Source: Methylopila sp. 73B (GTDB lineage Bacteria > Pseudomonadota > Alphaproteobacteria > Rhizobiales > Methylopilaceae). From it: DNA of 64,000 nucleotides. Under the pieces are notes generated by a model. It searched no databases. It was not told the origin of the DNA and saw nothing but the letters and a program-made list of their open reading frames with translations. Shown here one piece after another: positions 35,963-46,042 of the stretch. The stretch's first letter is position 1, and each line of letters opens with the position of its first letter. Location of the stretch: the NCBI RefSeq assembly GCF_000526315.1, contig NZ_JAFV01000001.1:4032501-4096500 (forward strand), written 5' to 3'. Both the position numbers and the translations under genes were made by a program.

Positions 35963-36766
35963 ATGACCTCCAGACTCTTCGCAGCCGTCGCCCTGTTCGC
36001 CGCAGCGCTCGTCACGCCCGTCGCCGCCGCAGGGCTCAAGATCGGCGTGACGCCCGGCGCCTATGCGGACTCGGTCGCCGCCGCGGCCGAGGAGGCCAAG
36101 GCGCAGGGGCTCGCCGTCGAGGTGGTGGAGTTCAGCGACTGGACGACGCCGAACGTCGCGCTCGAGGCCGGCGACATCGACGTCAACTACTTCCAGCACC
36201 AGCCGTTCCTGACCAACGCCATCAAGCAGCGCGGCTACGCCTTCACCGACGCCGGCGTCGGGACGCTCGCGAACATCGGGCTCTATTCCCTCCGTCACAA
36301 GAGCTTCGCGGAGATCCCGACCGGCGGCACGGTGGCGATCGCCAACGACCCGGTGAACCAGGGCCGCGGGCTGCTGCTGCTGGAGAAGGCGGGACTGATC
36401 AAGCTGAAGGACGGCGTCGGCTTCCTCGGCTCGCTGGACGACATCGTCGAGAATCCGAAGACGCTCACCTTCACCGAGGTCGAGGGCCCGCAGCTCGTGC
36501 GGATCACCGCCGACGTCGACCTCGCGCTCGGCTACCCGCACTTCATCGTCGCCGCTAAGAGCTTCGATCCCGGCTCCGCGCTGATCTACTCCGGCATCGA
36601 GGACCGGCAGTTCGCGATCCGCTTCGTGGTGAAGAAAGGGCGCGAGACCGACCCGGACATCCTCAAGTTCGTCGAGATCTACCACTCCTCCCCGAAGGTG
36701 CGGGAGGCGATCGGCAAGGCCTTCGCGAACAACCCGAAGCTCTACGCGATCGCGTGGGAAAAGTGA
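35963..36766 (+). CDS. MetQ/NlpA-family substrate-binding protein
   Basis: 267 residues with an ordinary signal peptide (ending PVAAAG) and no lipobox cysteine, although most MetQ proteins are lipoproteins. NlpA landmarks are present: [39 protein letters not shown] and [22 protein letters not shown]. MetQ binds methionine; but context with ssu genes and flavin/acyl-CoA-type monooxygenases indicates another organosulfur compound is likely. First gene of a four- to five-gene unit 34 bases after ssuB. Confidence 0.9.
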   Translation: MTSRLFAAVALFAAALVTPVAAAGLKIGVTPGAYADSVAAAAEEAKAQGLAVEVVEFSDWTTPNVALEAGDIDVNYFQHQPFLTNAIKQRGYAFTDAGVGTLANIGLYSLRHKSFAEIPTGGTVAIANDPVNQGRGLLLLEKAGLIKLKDGVGFLGSLDDIVENPKTLTFTEVEGPQLVRITADVDLALGYPHFIVAAKSFDPGSALIYSGIEDRQFAIRFVVKKGRETDPDILKFVEIYHSSPKVREAIGKAFANNPKLYAIAWEK

Positions 36767-37914
36767 TGGAGGCGCTCTTCGCCCGCGCGGACGCGGCGCC
36801 GCGGCCGCTCGCGGCCCGTGATTGGACGCCGAAGTTCGTCGAGCCGCTGATGTTCGACCAGGGCGCGGAGCGCGAGCGGGCGGCGCGCGCGGGGTCGATC
36901 GCCTTCCGCGGCGTCTCCAAGGTCTACGCAGCCAGCGCCGCGCCGGCGCTCGCCGGGATCGATCTCGCGATCGAGCCGGGCGAGATCTTCGGCGTCATCG
37001 GGCGCTCCGGCGCCGGCAAGTCGACGCTGCTCCGCCTGATCAACCGGCTGGAGACGGCGACCGAGGGCCAGGTGCTCGTCGGCGGCGAGGACGTCGGCGC
37101 GCTGGACGAGGGCCGGCTCGTCGCGCTGCGCCGGCGCGTCGGCATGATCTTCCAACACTTCAACCTGATGTCGGCCAAGACCGCCGCCGAGAACGTCGCG
37201 CTGCCGCTGGTCGTCGCGAAGCGTCCGCGCGCCGAGATCGAGACGCGCGTGCGCGAGGCCCTGGCGCTCGTCGGGCTGAGCGACAAGCGCGACGCCTATC
37301 CCGCCCGCCTGTCCGGCGGCCAGAAGCAGCGGGTCGGAATCGCCCGCGCGCTGGTGGCGGGGCCCGACGTGCTGCTGTGCGACGAGGCGACCTCGGCGCT
37401 TGATCCCGAGAGCACGCAGTCGATCCTCGCCCTGCTGAAGGACATCAATCGCAGGCTCGGCCTGACCATCGTGCTGATCACCCACGAAATGAGCGTGATC
37501 CGCGAGATCTGCGACCGGGTGCTCGTGCTGGACCGGGGCGCGATCGCCGAGGTCGGCCCGGTCTGGCGCGTGTTCGGCGAGCCCCGGCACGAGGCCACCC
37601 GCACGCTGCTGCGCCCGCTGGCGCGAGGGCTTCCCGAGGACGTCGCGGACCGCCTGCGGCCCGACCCTGCGCCGCAGAGCCGGAGCGACGCGATCGTCGA
37701 GCTCACCTTCTCCGGCGAGGGAGAGCCGGACGTCGGCGCGATCGCGGCGGCGCTCGGCGGGGCCAAGCCGCGCATCCTTTCCGCCCAGCTCGACCGCATC
37801 GGCGGCCACACCCAGGGGCGCTTGCTGCTCGCCGTGCGGCTCTCGGCCGCTCCAATGCTCTCGGGCCTTGCGCCCTCGTCCAAGGTGCTCGGCTATGTCG
37901 CCGCAGATGATTGA
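36766..37914 (+). CDS. MetN-like ABC ATPase with NIL domain and N-terminal extension
   Basis: 382 residues from the ATG at 36766, which overlaps the upstream stop (TGATG). About 45 unusual residues ([15 protein letters not shown] through ERERAARAG) precede the ABC domain, which starts at [20 protein letters not shown]. Walker [14 protein letters not shown]-loop MIFQHFNLM, signature [15 protein letters not shown], Walker [15 protein letters not shown] and switch ITHEM are all intact. A C-terminal NIL-type regulatory domain covers about residues 310-382 ([15 protein letters not shown]). Such domains bind the transported amino acid and inhibit the ATPase. Confidence 0.92.
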   Translation: MEALFARADAAPRPLAARDWTPKFVEPLMFDQGAERERAARAGSIAFRGVSKVYAASAAPALAGIDLAIEPGEIFGVIGRSGAGKSTLLRLINRLETATEGQVLVGGEDVGALDEGRLVALRRRVGMIFQHFNLMSAKTAAENVALPLVVAKRPRAEIETRVREALALVGLSDKRDAYPARLSGGQKQRVGIARALVAGPDVLLCDEATSALDPESTQSILALLKDINRRLGLTIVLITHEMSVIREICDRVLVLDRGAIAEVGPVWRVFGEPRHEATRTLLRPLARGLPEDVADRLRPDPAPQSRSDAIVELTFSGEGEPDVGAIAAALGGAKPRILSAQLDRIGGHTQGRLLLAVRLSAAPMLSGLAPSSKVLGYVAADD

Positions 37915-38548
37915 CCGCCTGCTGCACGGCCTGCTCGACACGCTGACGATGGTCGGCGTGTCGGCGCTGGTCGCGCTCGCGGCGGGCGTGCCGATCGCGG
38001 TCCTGCTGGTGCTGACTGCGCCCGACGGGCTGTCGCCGGCGCCGCGGATCAACCGGGCGCTCGCCGCCGTGGTCAACGGCTTCCGGGCTACGCCCTTCAT
38101 CGTGCTGCTGGTGGCGCTGCTGCCGCTGACCCGGCTCGTCACCGGCACAACCATCGGCGTCTGGGCGGCCATCGTGCCGTTGTCGATCTCGGCCACGCCG
38201 TTCTTCGCGCGCATCGCCGAGGTGTCGCTGCGCGAGGTCGACGCCGGGCTGATCGAGGCCGCGCAGGCCTTGGGTTGCCGTCGGCGGCAGATCGTTCGCC
38301 ACGTGCTGCTGCCCGAGGCGCTGCCCGGCATCGTCGGCGGCTTCACCATCACCGTCGTCACCATGATCGGCGCCTCCGCCATGGCGGGCGCGGTCGGCGC
38401 GGGCGGGCTCGGCGACCTCGCCATCCGCTACGGCTACCAGCGCTTCGACACCACGGTGATGGCGGCCGTCATCGTGGTGCTGATCGCGCTCGTCTGCGCG
38501 GTCCAGTTCGCCGGCGACCTCGCGGTCCGCCGCCTGAGCGCGCGCTAG
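37907..38548 (+). CDS. MetI-like ABC permease
   Basis: 213 residues, five helices. The start chosen is the ATG at 37907, overlapping the metN-like stop by eight bases; an in-frame ATG at 37895 is possible. The EAA motif is [33 protein letters not shown] (shown for residues about 115-147), and [28 protein letters not shown] is the classic MetI signature. It couples to the MetN-like ATPase. Confidence 0.93.
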   Translation: MIDRLLHGLLDTLTMVGVSALVALAAGVPIAVLLVLTAPDGLSPAPRINRALAAVVNGFRATPFIVLLVALLPLTRLVTGTTIGVWAAIVPLSISATPFFARIAEVSLREVDAGLIEAAQALGCRRRQIVRHVLLPEALPGIVGGFTITVVTMIGASAMAGAVGAGGLGDLAIRYGYQRFDTTVMAAVIVVLIALVCAVQFAGDLAVRRLSAR

Positions 38549-38558
38549 GGGAGGCGCT

Positions 38559-39947
38559 ATGTCAAAGGAGATCCGCCTCAACGCCTTCGCCATGAACTGC
38601 GTCGGGCACCAGTCGCCGGGGCTCTGGCGCCATCCGCGCGACCGCTCGGGCGAGTTTAACCGGCTCAGCTACTGGACCGATCTCGCCAAGACGCTGGAGG
38701 CCGGGCTGTTCGACGGCCTGTTCCTGGCCGACGTGCTCGGGATCTACGACGTCTACGGCGGTTCGCCGGAGTCCGCGCTGCGGCATGGCACGCAGGTTCC
38801 GGCCAACGACCCGGCGCTGCTCGTGCCCGCCATGGCCGCGGTCACCGCGAACCTCGGCTTCGGCGTGACCTCGAACCTCTCCTACGAGCCGGCCTTCCCC
38901 TTCGCCCGCCGCATGTCGACGCTCGACCATCTCACCGAAGGCCGCGTGGGCTGGAACGTGGTGACCGGCTATCTCGACAGCGCCGCCCGCGCGGCGGGTC
39001 TTGCGCAACAGCGCGCCCATGACGACCGCTACGCCGTCGCCGACGAGTACATGGATGTCGTCTACGCGCTCTGGGAGCGGAGCTGGGACGACGACGCGGC
39101 GGTGCGCGACCGGGCGAGCGGCGTGTTCACGGATCCGGCGAAGGTGCGGGCCGTCGTCCATCGCGGCCCGCACTTCCAGCTCGACGCGGTGCATCTGTCC
39201 GAGCCTTCGCCCCAGCGCACGCCGGTGATCTACCAGGCCGGAACCTCTCCGAAGGGCCGCGCCTTCGCCGGCCGCCACGCCGAATGCGTGTTCCTCTCCG
39301 GCCCGAGCCCGCAGGCGATCGCCCCGCGCGTCGCCGACATCCGCCGCCTGGCCGCCATCGCCGGGCGCGACCCCGCCGCCATCACGGTCTTCGCGCTCGC
39401 GACCGTCATCACGGGGCCGACCGACGCCGCGGCGGAGGCCAAGCTCGAGGACTACCGCCGTTACGTCAGTCCGGAAGGCGCGCTGACGCTGATGTCCGGC
39501 TGGACCGGCGTCGACTTCTCCGCCTACGCGCTCGACCAGGAGGTGCGGCACGTGGAGACCGAGGCCGGGCGCTCCGCCATGGAGAACGTCACCCGGGCCG
39601 ACCCGTCCCGCGTCTGGACGGTGCGCGAGGTGGCCGAGCATGTGGGGATCGGCGGGGCGGGTCCCGTCTTCGTCGGTTCGGCCGCGACCGTCGCTGACCG
39701 GATGGAGGCCTGGATCGCCGCCACGGGCGTCGACGGGTTCAATCTCGCCTACGCCGTTGCGCCGGAGACGTTCGAGGACGTGGCGGAGCACCTCGTGCCC
39801 GAGCTGCAGCGCCGCGGCCGTTTCAAGCGGTCGTACCGATCGGGAACCCTGCGCGAGAAGCTCGGCGGGGCAGGCCCCCGTCTCGGCGCCGCGCATCCCG
39901 GCGCCGCCTTCCGGCGCGCCGGCGCAACAGTCGAAGCCGCCGAATGA
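38559..39947 (+). CDS. Bacterial-luciferase-like flavin monooxygenase, NtaA/SnaA/DszA family
   Basis: 462 residues. Class landmarks: LNAFAMNCVGHQSPGLWRHP, FDGLFLADVLGIYDVYGG, ATNLSYEP-like TSNLSYEPAFPFARRMSTLDHLT, GRVGWNVVTGYLDSAARAAG and VIYQAGTSPKGRAFAGRHAECVF. These match NtaA/DszA-type FMNH2-dependent oxygenases that cleave C-S or C-N bonds. Ten bases after the metI-like gene, followed by a DszC-like oxygenase, the context supports desulfurisation of an organosulfur compound imported by the MetQNI-like transporter. A FMN reductase was not seen here. Confidence 0.92.
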   Translation: MSKEIRLNAFAMNCVGHQSPGLWRHPRDRSGEFNRLSYWTDLAKTLEAGLFDGLFLADVLGIYDVYGGSPESALRHGTQVPANDPALLVPAMAAVTANLGFGVTSNLSYEPAFPFARRMSTLDHLTEGRVGWNVVTGYLDSAARAAGLAQQRAHDDRYAVADEYMDVVYALWERSWDDDAAVRDRASGVFTDPAKVRAVVHRGPHFQLDAVHLSEPSPQRTPVIYQAGTSPKGRAFAGRHAECVFLSGPSPQAIAPRVADIRRLAAIAGRDPAAITVFALATVITGPTDAAAEAKLEDYRRYVSPEGALTLMSGWTGVDFSAYALDQEVRHVETEAGRSAMENVTRADPSRVWTVREVAEHVGIGGAGPVFVGSAATVADRMEAWIAATGVDGFNLAYAVAPETFEDVAEHLVPELQRRGRFKRSYRSGTLREKLGGAGPRLGAAHPGAAFRRAGATVEAAE

Positions 39948-39960
39948 TCAGGAGACGCCC

Positions 39961-41193
39961 ATGACCGTCGCCAGCCCCAGCCTTCGCGTGGTCGCGCCGC
40001 GCCTGCCGACGCCCGGCTCGCGCGAGCTCTCGGAGCTGCTCGCCGCGATAGCGGAGGGCGCCTCCGAGCGCGACGCGACGCGCACGCTGCCCTTCGCCCA
40101 GATCGACCTGCTGCGGGCGGCGCGCTTCGGCGCGCTGCGGCTCCGCACGGAGGAGGGCGGCGCCGGGCTCACGCTTCGCGAGCTGCTGTCGGTCGTGATC
40201 GAACTCGCAGTCGCCGATCCCAACGTCGCGCACATCGTCCGCAACCATTTCGGCTACGTCGAGCGCTTCGCGCTGCCGTCGACCGGCGACCGTCATGTCC
40301 GCTGGGCGCAGCTCGTGGTCGGCGGCGCGATCGTCGGGCTCGCGATGAACGAGATCAACGCGCGCAGCGTCGGCGGCACGAGCTTCGACACGCGGCTCGT
40401 CGCGCGCGGCGACGGCTTCTCGCTGACGGGCGTGAAGTATTTCAGCACCGGAAGCCTGTTCTCGGACTACGTGCTGATCCGCGCGCAGGACGAGGCCGAC
40501 CGCTTCGTCAGCGCCATCGTGCCCGTGGACCGGAAGGGCCTGACGCTCGAGGACGACTGGGACGGCCTCGGCCAGCGGCTGACCGGCACGGGGACGACCC
40601 GGCTCGACGACGTTCACGTCGCGGCGAACGAGGTCATCTTCGACGACGAGAGCGCGGGCGTCGGCTTCGCCCGGCCCTACACCGGCTCCTACTCGCAGCT
40701 GTTCCTGACCGCGATCGTAGCGGGCGTCCTGCGCAACGCCGCCGAGGACGCGGCGGAGCTGGTGCGCACCCGCAAGCGCTCGTTCTCCTTCGCGCCGGCC
40801 GAGCGCCCGGCGGACGACCCTATCCTGCAGCAGGCGGTGGGCGAGATTGCAAGCGCCGCCTTCGCGGCGGAAGCGGCGGTGCTGGCCGCGGCCGAGGCGC
40901 TGGACCGCGCCGTGGCCTCGCGGGTCGACGGCGTTCCGCAGATCGACGCCGCGCACGCGGGAGCGCTCGCCGCGGCCAAGGCCAAGGTGGTGGTCGACGC
41001 GCTGGCGATCCGCGCCGGCTCGCTGGTGTTCGACGCCGGCGGCGCCTCCGCCACCAAGAAGAGCGCGAACCTCGACCGCCACTGGCGCAACGCCCGCACC
41101 CTGGCCTCGCACAACCCCGCCGCCTACAAGGCGCGCAGCGTGGGGCTGCACCTGATCTCGGCCGAGCGCCTGCCGCTCACCGGGTTCTACTGA
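39961..41193 (+). CDS. Acyl-CoA dehydrogenase-like flavin monooxygenase, DszC/SfnB type
   Basis: 410 residues from the ATG at 39961 with AGGAG upstream. The ACAD fold is recognisable: RLRTEEGGAGLTLRELLSVVIELAVADPNVAHIVRNHFG (shown for residues about 58-96), GVKYFSTGSLFSDYVLIRA, and the C-terminal RHWRNARTLASHNPAAYKARSVG, a DszC/SfnB hallmark. Members use reduced flavin to oxidise sulfur (dibenzothiophene, dimethyl sulfone). Next to the DszA-like gene it suggests a two-step route releasing sulfite. Confidence 0.9.
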   Translation: MTVASPSLRVVAPRLPTPGSRELSELLAAIAEGASERDATRTLPFAQIDLLRAARFGALRLRTEEGGAGLTLRELLSVVIELAVADPNVAHIVRNHFGYVERFALPSTGDRHVRWAQLVVGGAIVGLAMNEINARSVGGTSFDTRLVARGDGFSLTGVKYFSTGSLFSDYVLIRAQDEADRFVSAIVPVDRKGLTLEDDWDGLGQRLTGTGTTRLDDVHVAANEVIFDDESAGVGFARPYTGSYSQLFLTAIVAGVLRNAAEDAAELVRTRKRSFSFAPAERPADDPILQQAVGEIASAAFAAEAAVLAAAEALDRAVASRVDGVPQIDAAHAGALAAAKAKVVVDALAIRAGSLVFDAGGASATKKSANLDRHWRNARTLASHNPAAYKARSVGLHLISAERLPLTGFY

Positions 41194-41236
41194 GGCTGGC
41201 CGCGGCCGAGCTTGCCCGGCCGCCGAGGCGCGTCGC

Positions 41237-42121
41237 TCAGGCCTTGGCGATCTCGTGGTTCGCCATGATCTCGAGCGCCTTCGCCATGCCGGAGTGATCC
41301 CAGCCCGCGCCGCCGTTCGCGACGCAGACCGAGAACAGCTGCTGGGCGATCGCGGTCGAGGGCAGGCTGACGCCGAGCGCCTTGGCGCCTTCGAGCGCGA
41401 GGTTCAGGTCCTTCTGGTGCAGCGCGATCCGGAAGCCGGGATCGAAGGTGCGCTTGATCATGCGCTCGCCGTGCAGCTCCAGGATGCGCGAGGTGGCGAG
41501 GCCGCCGGTGATCGCCTGCCGCACCTTGGCGGGGTCCGCGCCCGCCTTGGAGGCGAACAGCAGCCCCTCGGCGACGGCCTCGATCGTCAGCGCCACGATG
41601 ATCTGGTTCGCGACCTTGGCCACCTGACCGGAGCCGACCGGGCCGACATGCGTCACGGTCTTGCCCATCAGGTCGAACAACGGCTTCACGAGCTCGAAGT
41701 CGCTCTCCTCGCCGCCGACCATGATGGACAGCGCCGCGTTCTTGGCTCCGACCTCGCCGCCGGAGACCGGCGCGTCGAGATAGGACGCGCCCTTGGCGGC
41801 GACCTTCTCCGCAAACCCCTTGGTGGCGATCGGCGAAATCGAGCTCATGTCGACCACGATCTTAGCCGTCGACAGGCCCTCCGCCACGCCGCCCTCGCCG
41901 AACAGCACCGTCTCCACGTCCGGCGTGTCCGGCAGCATCAGGATGACGACGTCGCTCTTCTCCGCGACCTCGGCCGCGGAGGCGCAGGCCGTCCCGCCGG
42001 CTGCGACCAGCTCGGCCGGAACCTCGCGCCGCGTCTTCAGGAACAGCGTATGGCCGCCGGCGATGAGGTGGCCCGCCATGGGCTTGCCCATGATGCCGAG
42101 GCCGATGAATCCGATGTTCAT
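41237..42121 (-). CDS. garR: 2-hydroxy-3-oxopropionate (tartronate semialdehyde) reductase
   Basis: 294 residues. The Rossmann start MNIGFIGLGIMGKPMAGHLIAGGH, the substrate loop DAPVSGGEVGAKNAALSIMVGG and the catalytic Lys in GPVGSGQVAKVANQIIV are all intact, as is the cofactor helix HQKDLNLALEGA. GarR/GlxR reduces tartronate semialdehyde to glycerate with NAD(P)H, the last step of aldarate breakdown. The gene is first in reading from the right boundary of the aldolase/dehydratase set, separated by a paired repeat. No glycerate kinase is visible. Confidence 0.93.
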   Translation of the reverse strand: MNIGFIGLGIMGKPMAGHLIAGGHTLFLKTRREVPAELVAAGGTACASAAEVAEKSDVVILMLPDTPDVETVLFGEGGVAEGLSTAKIVVDMSSISPIATKGFAEKVAAKGASYLDAPVSGGEVGAKNAALSIMVGGEESDFELVKPLFDLMGKTVTHVGPVGSGQVAKVANQIIVALTIEAVAEGLLFASKAGADPAKVRQAITGGLATSRILELHGERMIKRTFDPGFRIALHQKDLNLALEGAKALGVSLPSTAIAQQLFSVCVANGGAGWDHSGMAKALEIMANHEIAKA

Positions 42122-42186
42122 GAGAGGTCTCCGGTCTGTGGATAGGCTGTGGAGAAGCTGTGGACGCTTGGGATGGCCCGCTGGTC

Positions 42187-42320
42187 TTCACCTCTCTCCG
42201 GCGGGGAGAGGTCGGGAGGCGAAGCCGAGCGGGTGAGGGGGCTGGCGGTCTTCGGAGAGGGCTCGAAGCCCCCTCACCCGGCCCTTACGGGCCGACCTCT
42301 CCCCGCTGGGGAGAGGTGAA
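42187..42320. repeat. Inverted repeat pair, family B
   Basis: Two copies of TTCACCTCTC-YCC-GGCGGGGAGAGGTCGG ... GGGTGAGGGGGCT lie head to head: 42187-42242 forward and 42268-42320 reverse. Together they can fold into a long cruciform. They occupy the 234-bp gap between garR and the aldolase gene, which otherwise shows no gene. Confidence 0.8.
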
Positions 42321-42355
42321 GGGACGTCGGCGCTCCTGACGGCCTGCGCCCGTGA

Positions 42356-43123
42356 TCAGCCCTGCTTGAACCGCTTCGCCAGCGCCTCGGTGGTGCGGGC
42401 GAGCAGGCTCATGTCGGAGCCGACCGCGGTGAACAGCGAGCCGGCGGCGATGTAGCGCCGGGCGAGCGTCTCGTCGCCGGTGAGGATGCCGGGGGCGGCG
42501 CCGGCGGCGACGATGCGCTTCAGCGTGGCCTCGATGGTCGCGACCACGTCCTCGTGGCCCTGCCGGCCGATGTAGCCGAGGCTGGTCGAAAGGTCGCCGG
42601 GCCCGACGAACACGCCGTCGACGCCCTCGACCCCCGCGATCTCCTCGAGGTTGTCCAGCGCGCGCTGGGATTCGATCTGGACGGTGACGAAGATCTGCTC
42701 CTCGCACAGCGAATGGTAGTTCGCGACGCGGCCGAAGCGGGCGGCGCGGGGGGCCTGGCTGAAGCCGCGGACGCCGCGCGGGGCGTAGCGGGTGGCGGCG
42801 ACGGCGCGGGCCGCCTGCGCGGCGTCCTCCACGTTCGGAATCATCAGCGACAGGGCGCCGGCGTCGAGGATGCGCTTGATGGTGATCGGGTCGTCGCTCG
42901 GCACCCGCACCATGGCCTGGGTCGGGCCCTCCATGATCGCCTGCAGCTGGACGTAGACGTCCGCGAGGTCGTTCGGGGAGTGCTCCATGTCGAGCAGGAT
43001 CCAGTCGAAGCCCGAGCCCGCGATCACCTCGGTGGAGATGTGGCTCGCGAGGCTCGACCACAGGCCGATCTGCTGGCGACCGGATTTGACCGCGGTCTTG
43101 AAGGTGTTCTGGGGGAGGTTCAT
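42356..43123 (-). CDS. HpcH/HpaI family aldolase (GarL-like 2-keto-3-deoxyglucarate aldolase)
   Basis: 255 residues. Family motifs: QIGLWSSLASHISTEVIAGSGFDWILLDMEHSPNDL (shown from residue about 18), QAMVRVPSDDPITIKRILDAGA, IPNVEDAAQAARAV, ARFGRVANYHS and VFVGPGDLSTSLG. This fits class II aldolases that cleave 5-keto-4-deoxyglucarate to pyruvate and tartronate semialdehyde, as required between GudD and GarR. Other aldehyde-pyruvate aldolases of the family are possible, but context is decisive. Confidence 0.9.
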   Translation of the reverse strand: MNLPQNTFKTAVKSGRQQIGLWSSLASHISTEVIAGSGFDWILLDMEHSPNDLADVYVQLQAIMEGPTQAMVRVPSDDPITIKRILDAGALSLMIPNVEDAAQAARAVAATRYAPRGVRGFSQAPRAARFGRVANYHSLCEEQIFVTVQIESQRALDNLEEIAGVEGVDGVFVGPGDLSTSLGYIGRQGHEDVVATIEATLKRIVAAGAAPGILTGDETLARRYIAAGSLFTAVGSDMSLLARTTEALAKRFKQG

Positions 43124-43169
43124 CGCCGGTCCCTTGTGTCTCTGACGTCTGTCGGCATCGGTCCGCGCT

Positions 43170-44504
43170 TCAGCGCACCATTGCGGGGCGCTTGTTGTCG
43201 AAGGTCCAGCCGGGGATGAGGTGCTGCATCGCCGCCGCGTCGTCGCGGGCGCCGAGGCCGTGGGTCTTGTAGAGCTCGTGATGCTTTTCGACTTCGCGCC
43301 AGTCGATCTCGATCCCGAGGCCCGGCCGCTCCGGCACGGCCACGAGGCCGCCCTTGATCTCGAGCGACTCCTTGGTCAGGCGCTCGCCGTCCTGCCAGAT
43401 CCAATGGGTGTCGATCGCCGTCACCCGGCCCGGCGCCGCGGCGGCGCAGTGGGTGAACATGGCGAGCGAGACGTCGAAATGGTTGTTCGAATGCGACCCC
43501 CAGGTGAGGTCGTGGTCGCGGCAGAGCTGGGCGACGCGCACCGAGCCCGCGAGCGTCCAGAAATGCGGGTCGGCGAGCGGGATGTCGACGGAGCCGAGCT
43601 GGATCGCGTGCCGCATCTGCCGCCAGTCGGTGGCGATCATGTTGGTCGCGGTCGGCAGGCCGGTCTCGCGGCGGAACTCGGCCATGATCTCGCGGCCGGA
43701 GAAGCCATCCTCAGCGCCGCAGGGGTCCTCGGCGTAGGCGAGGATGTGGCCCTGGCCCTTGCAGACGCGGATCGCCTCCTTCAGCGACCAGGCGCCGTTG
43801 GGATCGAGCGTCACGCGCGCCTCGGGGAAGCGCTGCTTGATCGCGGTGACGGCGGCGATCTCGTCCTCGCCCGCGAACACGCCGCCCTTCAGCTTGAAGT
43901 CGTTGAAGCCGTACCGCGCGTGCGCGGCTTCCGCGAGCCGCGCGACGGCGTCGGGCGTCATCGCCTCCTCGTCGCGCAGCCGTATCCAGTCGTCGCCACT
44001 CCCCGCGCGCCGGTAGGGCAGGGGCGTCCGGTCGGAGGGGCCGACGTAGAAGAGGTAGCCGAGCATCTCGACGGCGTCCCGCTGCTGTCCTTCGCCGAGC
44101 AGAGCCGCGACGGGCACGTCGAGGTGCTGGCCCAGCAGGTCGAGGAACGCGCTCTCGATCGCGGTCACGGCGTGGATGGTGATGCGCAGGTCGAAGGTCT
44201 GCAGGCCGCGTCCGCCGCTGTCCCGGTCGGCGAAGGCCGCGCGCATGGCGTTCAGCACGCCGTTCCAGCTTCCGATGGGCTTGCCCACGATCAGCTCGCG
44301 GGCGTCCTCCAGCGTCTGGCGGATGCGTTCGCCGCCGGGAACTTCACCGAGGCCGGTGTGTCCGGCGTTGTCGGTGAGCGCGACGAGGTTGCGGGTGAAG
44401 AACGGTCCGTGCGCGCCGCTGAGGTTCATCAGCATGCTGTCGTGGCCGGCGACCGGAACGACGCGCATTTCGGTGACGACGGGCGTGTCGCTCGGTCCGG
44501 GCAT
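43170..44504 (-). CDS. gudD: Glucarate dehydratase
   Basis: 444 residues, the E. coli GudD length. Enolase superfamily residues are intact: the KxK-like lysine in [11 protein letters not shown], the metal ligand segment [20 protein letters not shown], and the catalytic histidine in [15 protein letters not shown]. It converts D-glucarate to 5-keto-4-deoxy-D-glucarate. It is convergent in function with the GalrD-like gene transcribed the other way. The 269-bp gap to that gene shows no gene. Confidence 0.96.
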   Translation of the reverse strand: MPGPSDTPVVTEMRVVPVAGHDSMLMNLSGAHGPFFTRNLVALTDNAGHTGLGEVPGGERIRQTLEDARELIVGKPIGSWNGVLNAMRAAFADRDSGGRGLQTFDLRITIHAVTAIESAFLDLLGQHLDVPVAALLGEGQQRDAVEMLGYLFYVGPSDRTPLPYRRAGSGDDWIRLRDEEAMTPDAVARLAEAAHARYGFNDFKLKGGVFAGEDEIAAVTAIKQRFPEARVTLDPNGAWSLKEAIRVCKGQGHILAYAEDPCGAEDGFSGREIMAEFRRETGLPTATNMIATDWRQMRHAIQLGSVDIPLADPHFWTLAGSVRVAQLCRDHDLTWGSHSNNHFDVSLAMFTHCAAAAPGRVTAIDTHWIWQDGERLTKESLEIKGGLVAVPERPGLGIEIDWREVEKHHELYKTHGLGARDDAAAMQHLIPGWTFDNKRPAMVR

Positions 44505-44773
44505 GTCGGCTCCCTCGATCCGGCGTCTGGCGGCCGGTGCGAGGCCGACGTTAAGCCTCGGCGACGATGCCGGTCCAAGCCAAAGAGGGAATGGTTCGAT
44601 GCGTCATGGGCATCGTTCTTGCCGTTCCGTGAAGTCAAACCTCGCATGAACCGATGCGCGCTCTGGATCAAAGAGGCGCGCCAGGACGCGGTATGGCTAT
44701 CGTCGCGTCCCTCTCATTGCGACGCCAAGACGGCCGCGCGCGAACGGCGGCCTCAACCCCGAGGAGACCGCCC

Positions 44774-45970
44774 ATGACCGCCCCGACGCCTGCGACGATC
44801 GCCGCCAACCCGCTGATGGCCGGCCTCGCGCCCGGCGAAGCCACCACCGACCGCATCGCCTGGGTCAAGCTCTCGCTCGCCTTCCTGCCGCTCAAGACCC
44901 CGATCAGCGACGCCAAGGTGCTGACCGGGCGGCAGAAGCCGCTGACCGAGGTCGCGATCCTGTTCTGCGAGATCGAGAGCGCCAACGGCGCCTTCGGCCA
45001 CGGCTTCAGCTATTCCAAGCGCGCCGGCGGTCCGGGCATGTTCGCCCACGCCAAGGAGATCGCGAACAACCTCATCGGCGAGGACCCGAACGACATCGCG
45101 CGCCTCTGGGAGAAGCTCTGCTGGGCCGGGGCCTCGGTCGGGCGCTCAGGGCTCGCGGTCCAGGCGATTGCCGCGATGGACATCGCGCTCTGGGACATGA
45201 AGGCGAAGCGCGCCGGCCTGCCGCTCGCCAAGCTTCTCGGCGCCCACCGGGACAGCGTGCGCGCCTACAACACGTCGGGCGGCTTCCTGTCGTCGCCGAT
45301 CGAGGAGGTGCTGGAGAGCTGCGCCCGCCTGAAGGACAAGGGCATCGGCGGCGTGAAGATCAAGGTCGGCCAGCCCGACCCGATGGTGGACCTTTCCCGC
45401 GTGGAGGCCGTGCGCAAGCTGCTCGGCGACGCCTTCCCCGTCGCGGTCGACGCCAACCAGCAGTGGGACCGACCGACCGCCTCCCGCGTCGGCCGCGCGC
45501 TGGAGCCGATGAACCTGTTCTGGATCGAAGAGCCGCTCGACGCCTACGACGCCGAAGGCCACGCCCGGCTCGCCGCCGCCCTCGACACCCCGATCGCGAC
45601 CGGCGAGATGCTGACCTCCGTCGCCGAGCACTTCGAGCTGATCCGCAACGACAGCGTCGACTTCATCCAGCCGGACGCCGGCCGGGTGGGCGGGATCACC
45701 CAGTTCCTGAAGATCATGGCGCTCGCCGACTTCAAGGGCCTCAAGATGGCGCCGCACTTCGCCATGGAGATCCACCTCCACCTCTGCGCCGCCTACCCCC
45801 GCGAGCCCTGGGTGGAGCACTTCGACTGGCTGGAGCCGCTGTTCGACGAAACGCTCGAAATCCGCGACGGCCGCATGGTGGTGCCGAACCGCCCCGGCCT
45901 CGGCTTCACCATCAGCGAGCAGGCCCGCGCCTGGACGGTCGCGACGCACGAGGAGGGCAAGCGGGGGTAG
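44774..45970 (+). CDS. Mandelate racemase-family L-talarate/galactarate dehydratase
   Basis: 398 residues from the ATG at 44774 with GAGGAGA seven bases upstream. The catalytic KxK is KIKVGQPDPMVDL, metal ligands lie in VAVDANQQWDR, FWIEEPLDAYD and TPIATGEMLTS, and the His-Asp dyad is MAPHFAMEIHLHL. These match L-talarate/galactarate dehydratase (TalrD/GalrD), which yields the same product as GudD. Together the two dehydratases extend the pathway to galactarate and talarate. Confidence 0.88.
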   Translation: MTAPTPATIAANPLMAGLAPGEATTDRIAWVKLSLAFLPLKTPISDAKVLTGRQKPLTEVAILFCEIESANGAFGHGFSYSKRAGGPGMFAHAKEIANNLIGEDPNDIARLWEKLCWAGASVGRSGLAVQAIAAMDIALWDMKAKRAGLPLAKLLGAHRDSVRAYNTSGGFLSSPIEEVLESCARLKDKGIGGVKIKVGQPDPMVDLSRVEAVRKLLGDAFPVAVDANQQWDRPTASRVGRALEPMNLFWIEEPLDAYDAEGHARLAAALDTPIATGEMLTSVAEHFELIRNDSVDFIQPDAGRVGGITQFLKIMALADFKGLKMAPHFAMEIHLHLCAAYPREPWVEHFDWLEPLFDETLEIRDGRMVVPNRPGLGFTISEQARAWTVATHEEGKRG

Positions 45971-46042
45971 GACGCGGCGCGGACCTCTTCAGGCGACGAG
46001 CAGCGACGCCCGTCGTCGCACGGTCGCGTTGCCCGCCCCAAG

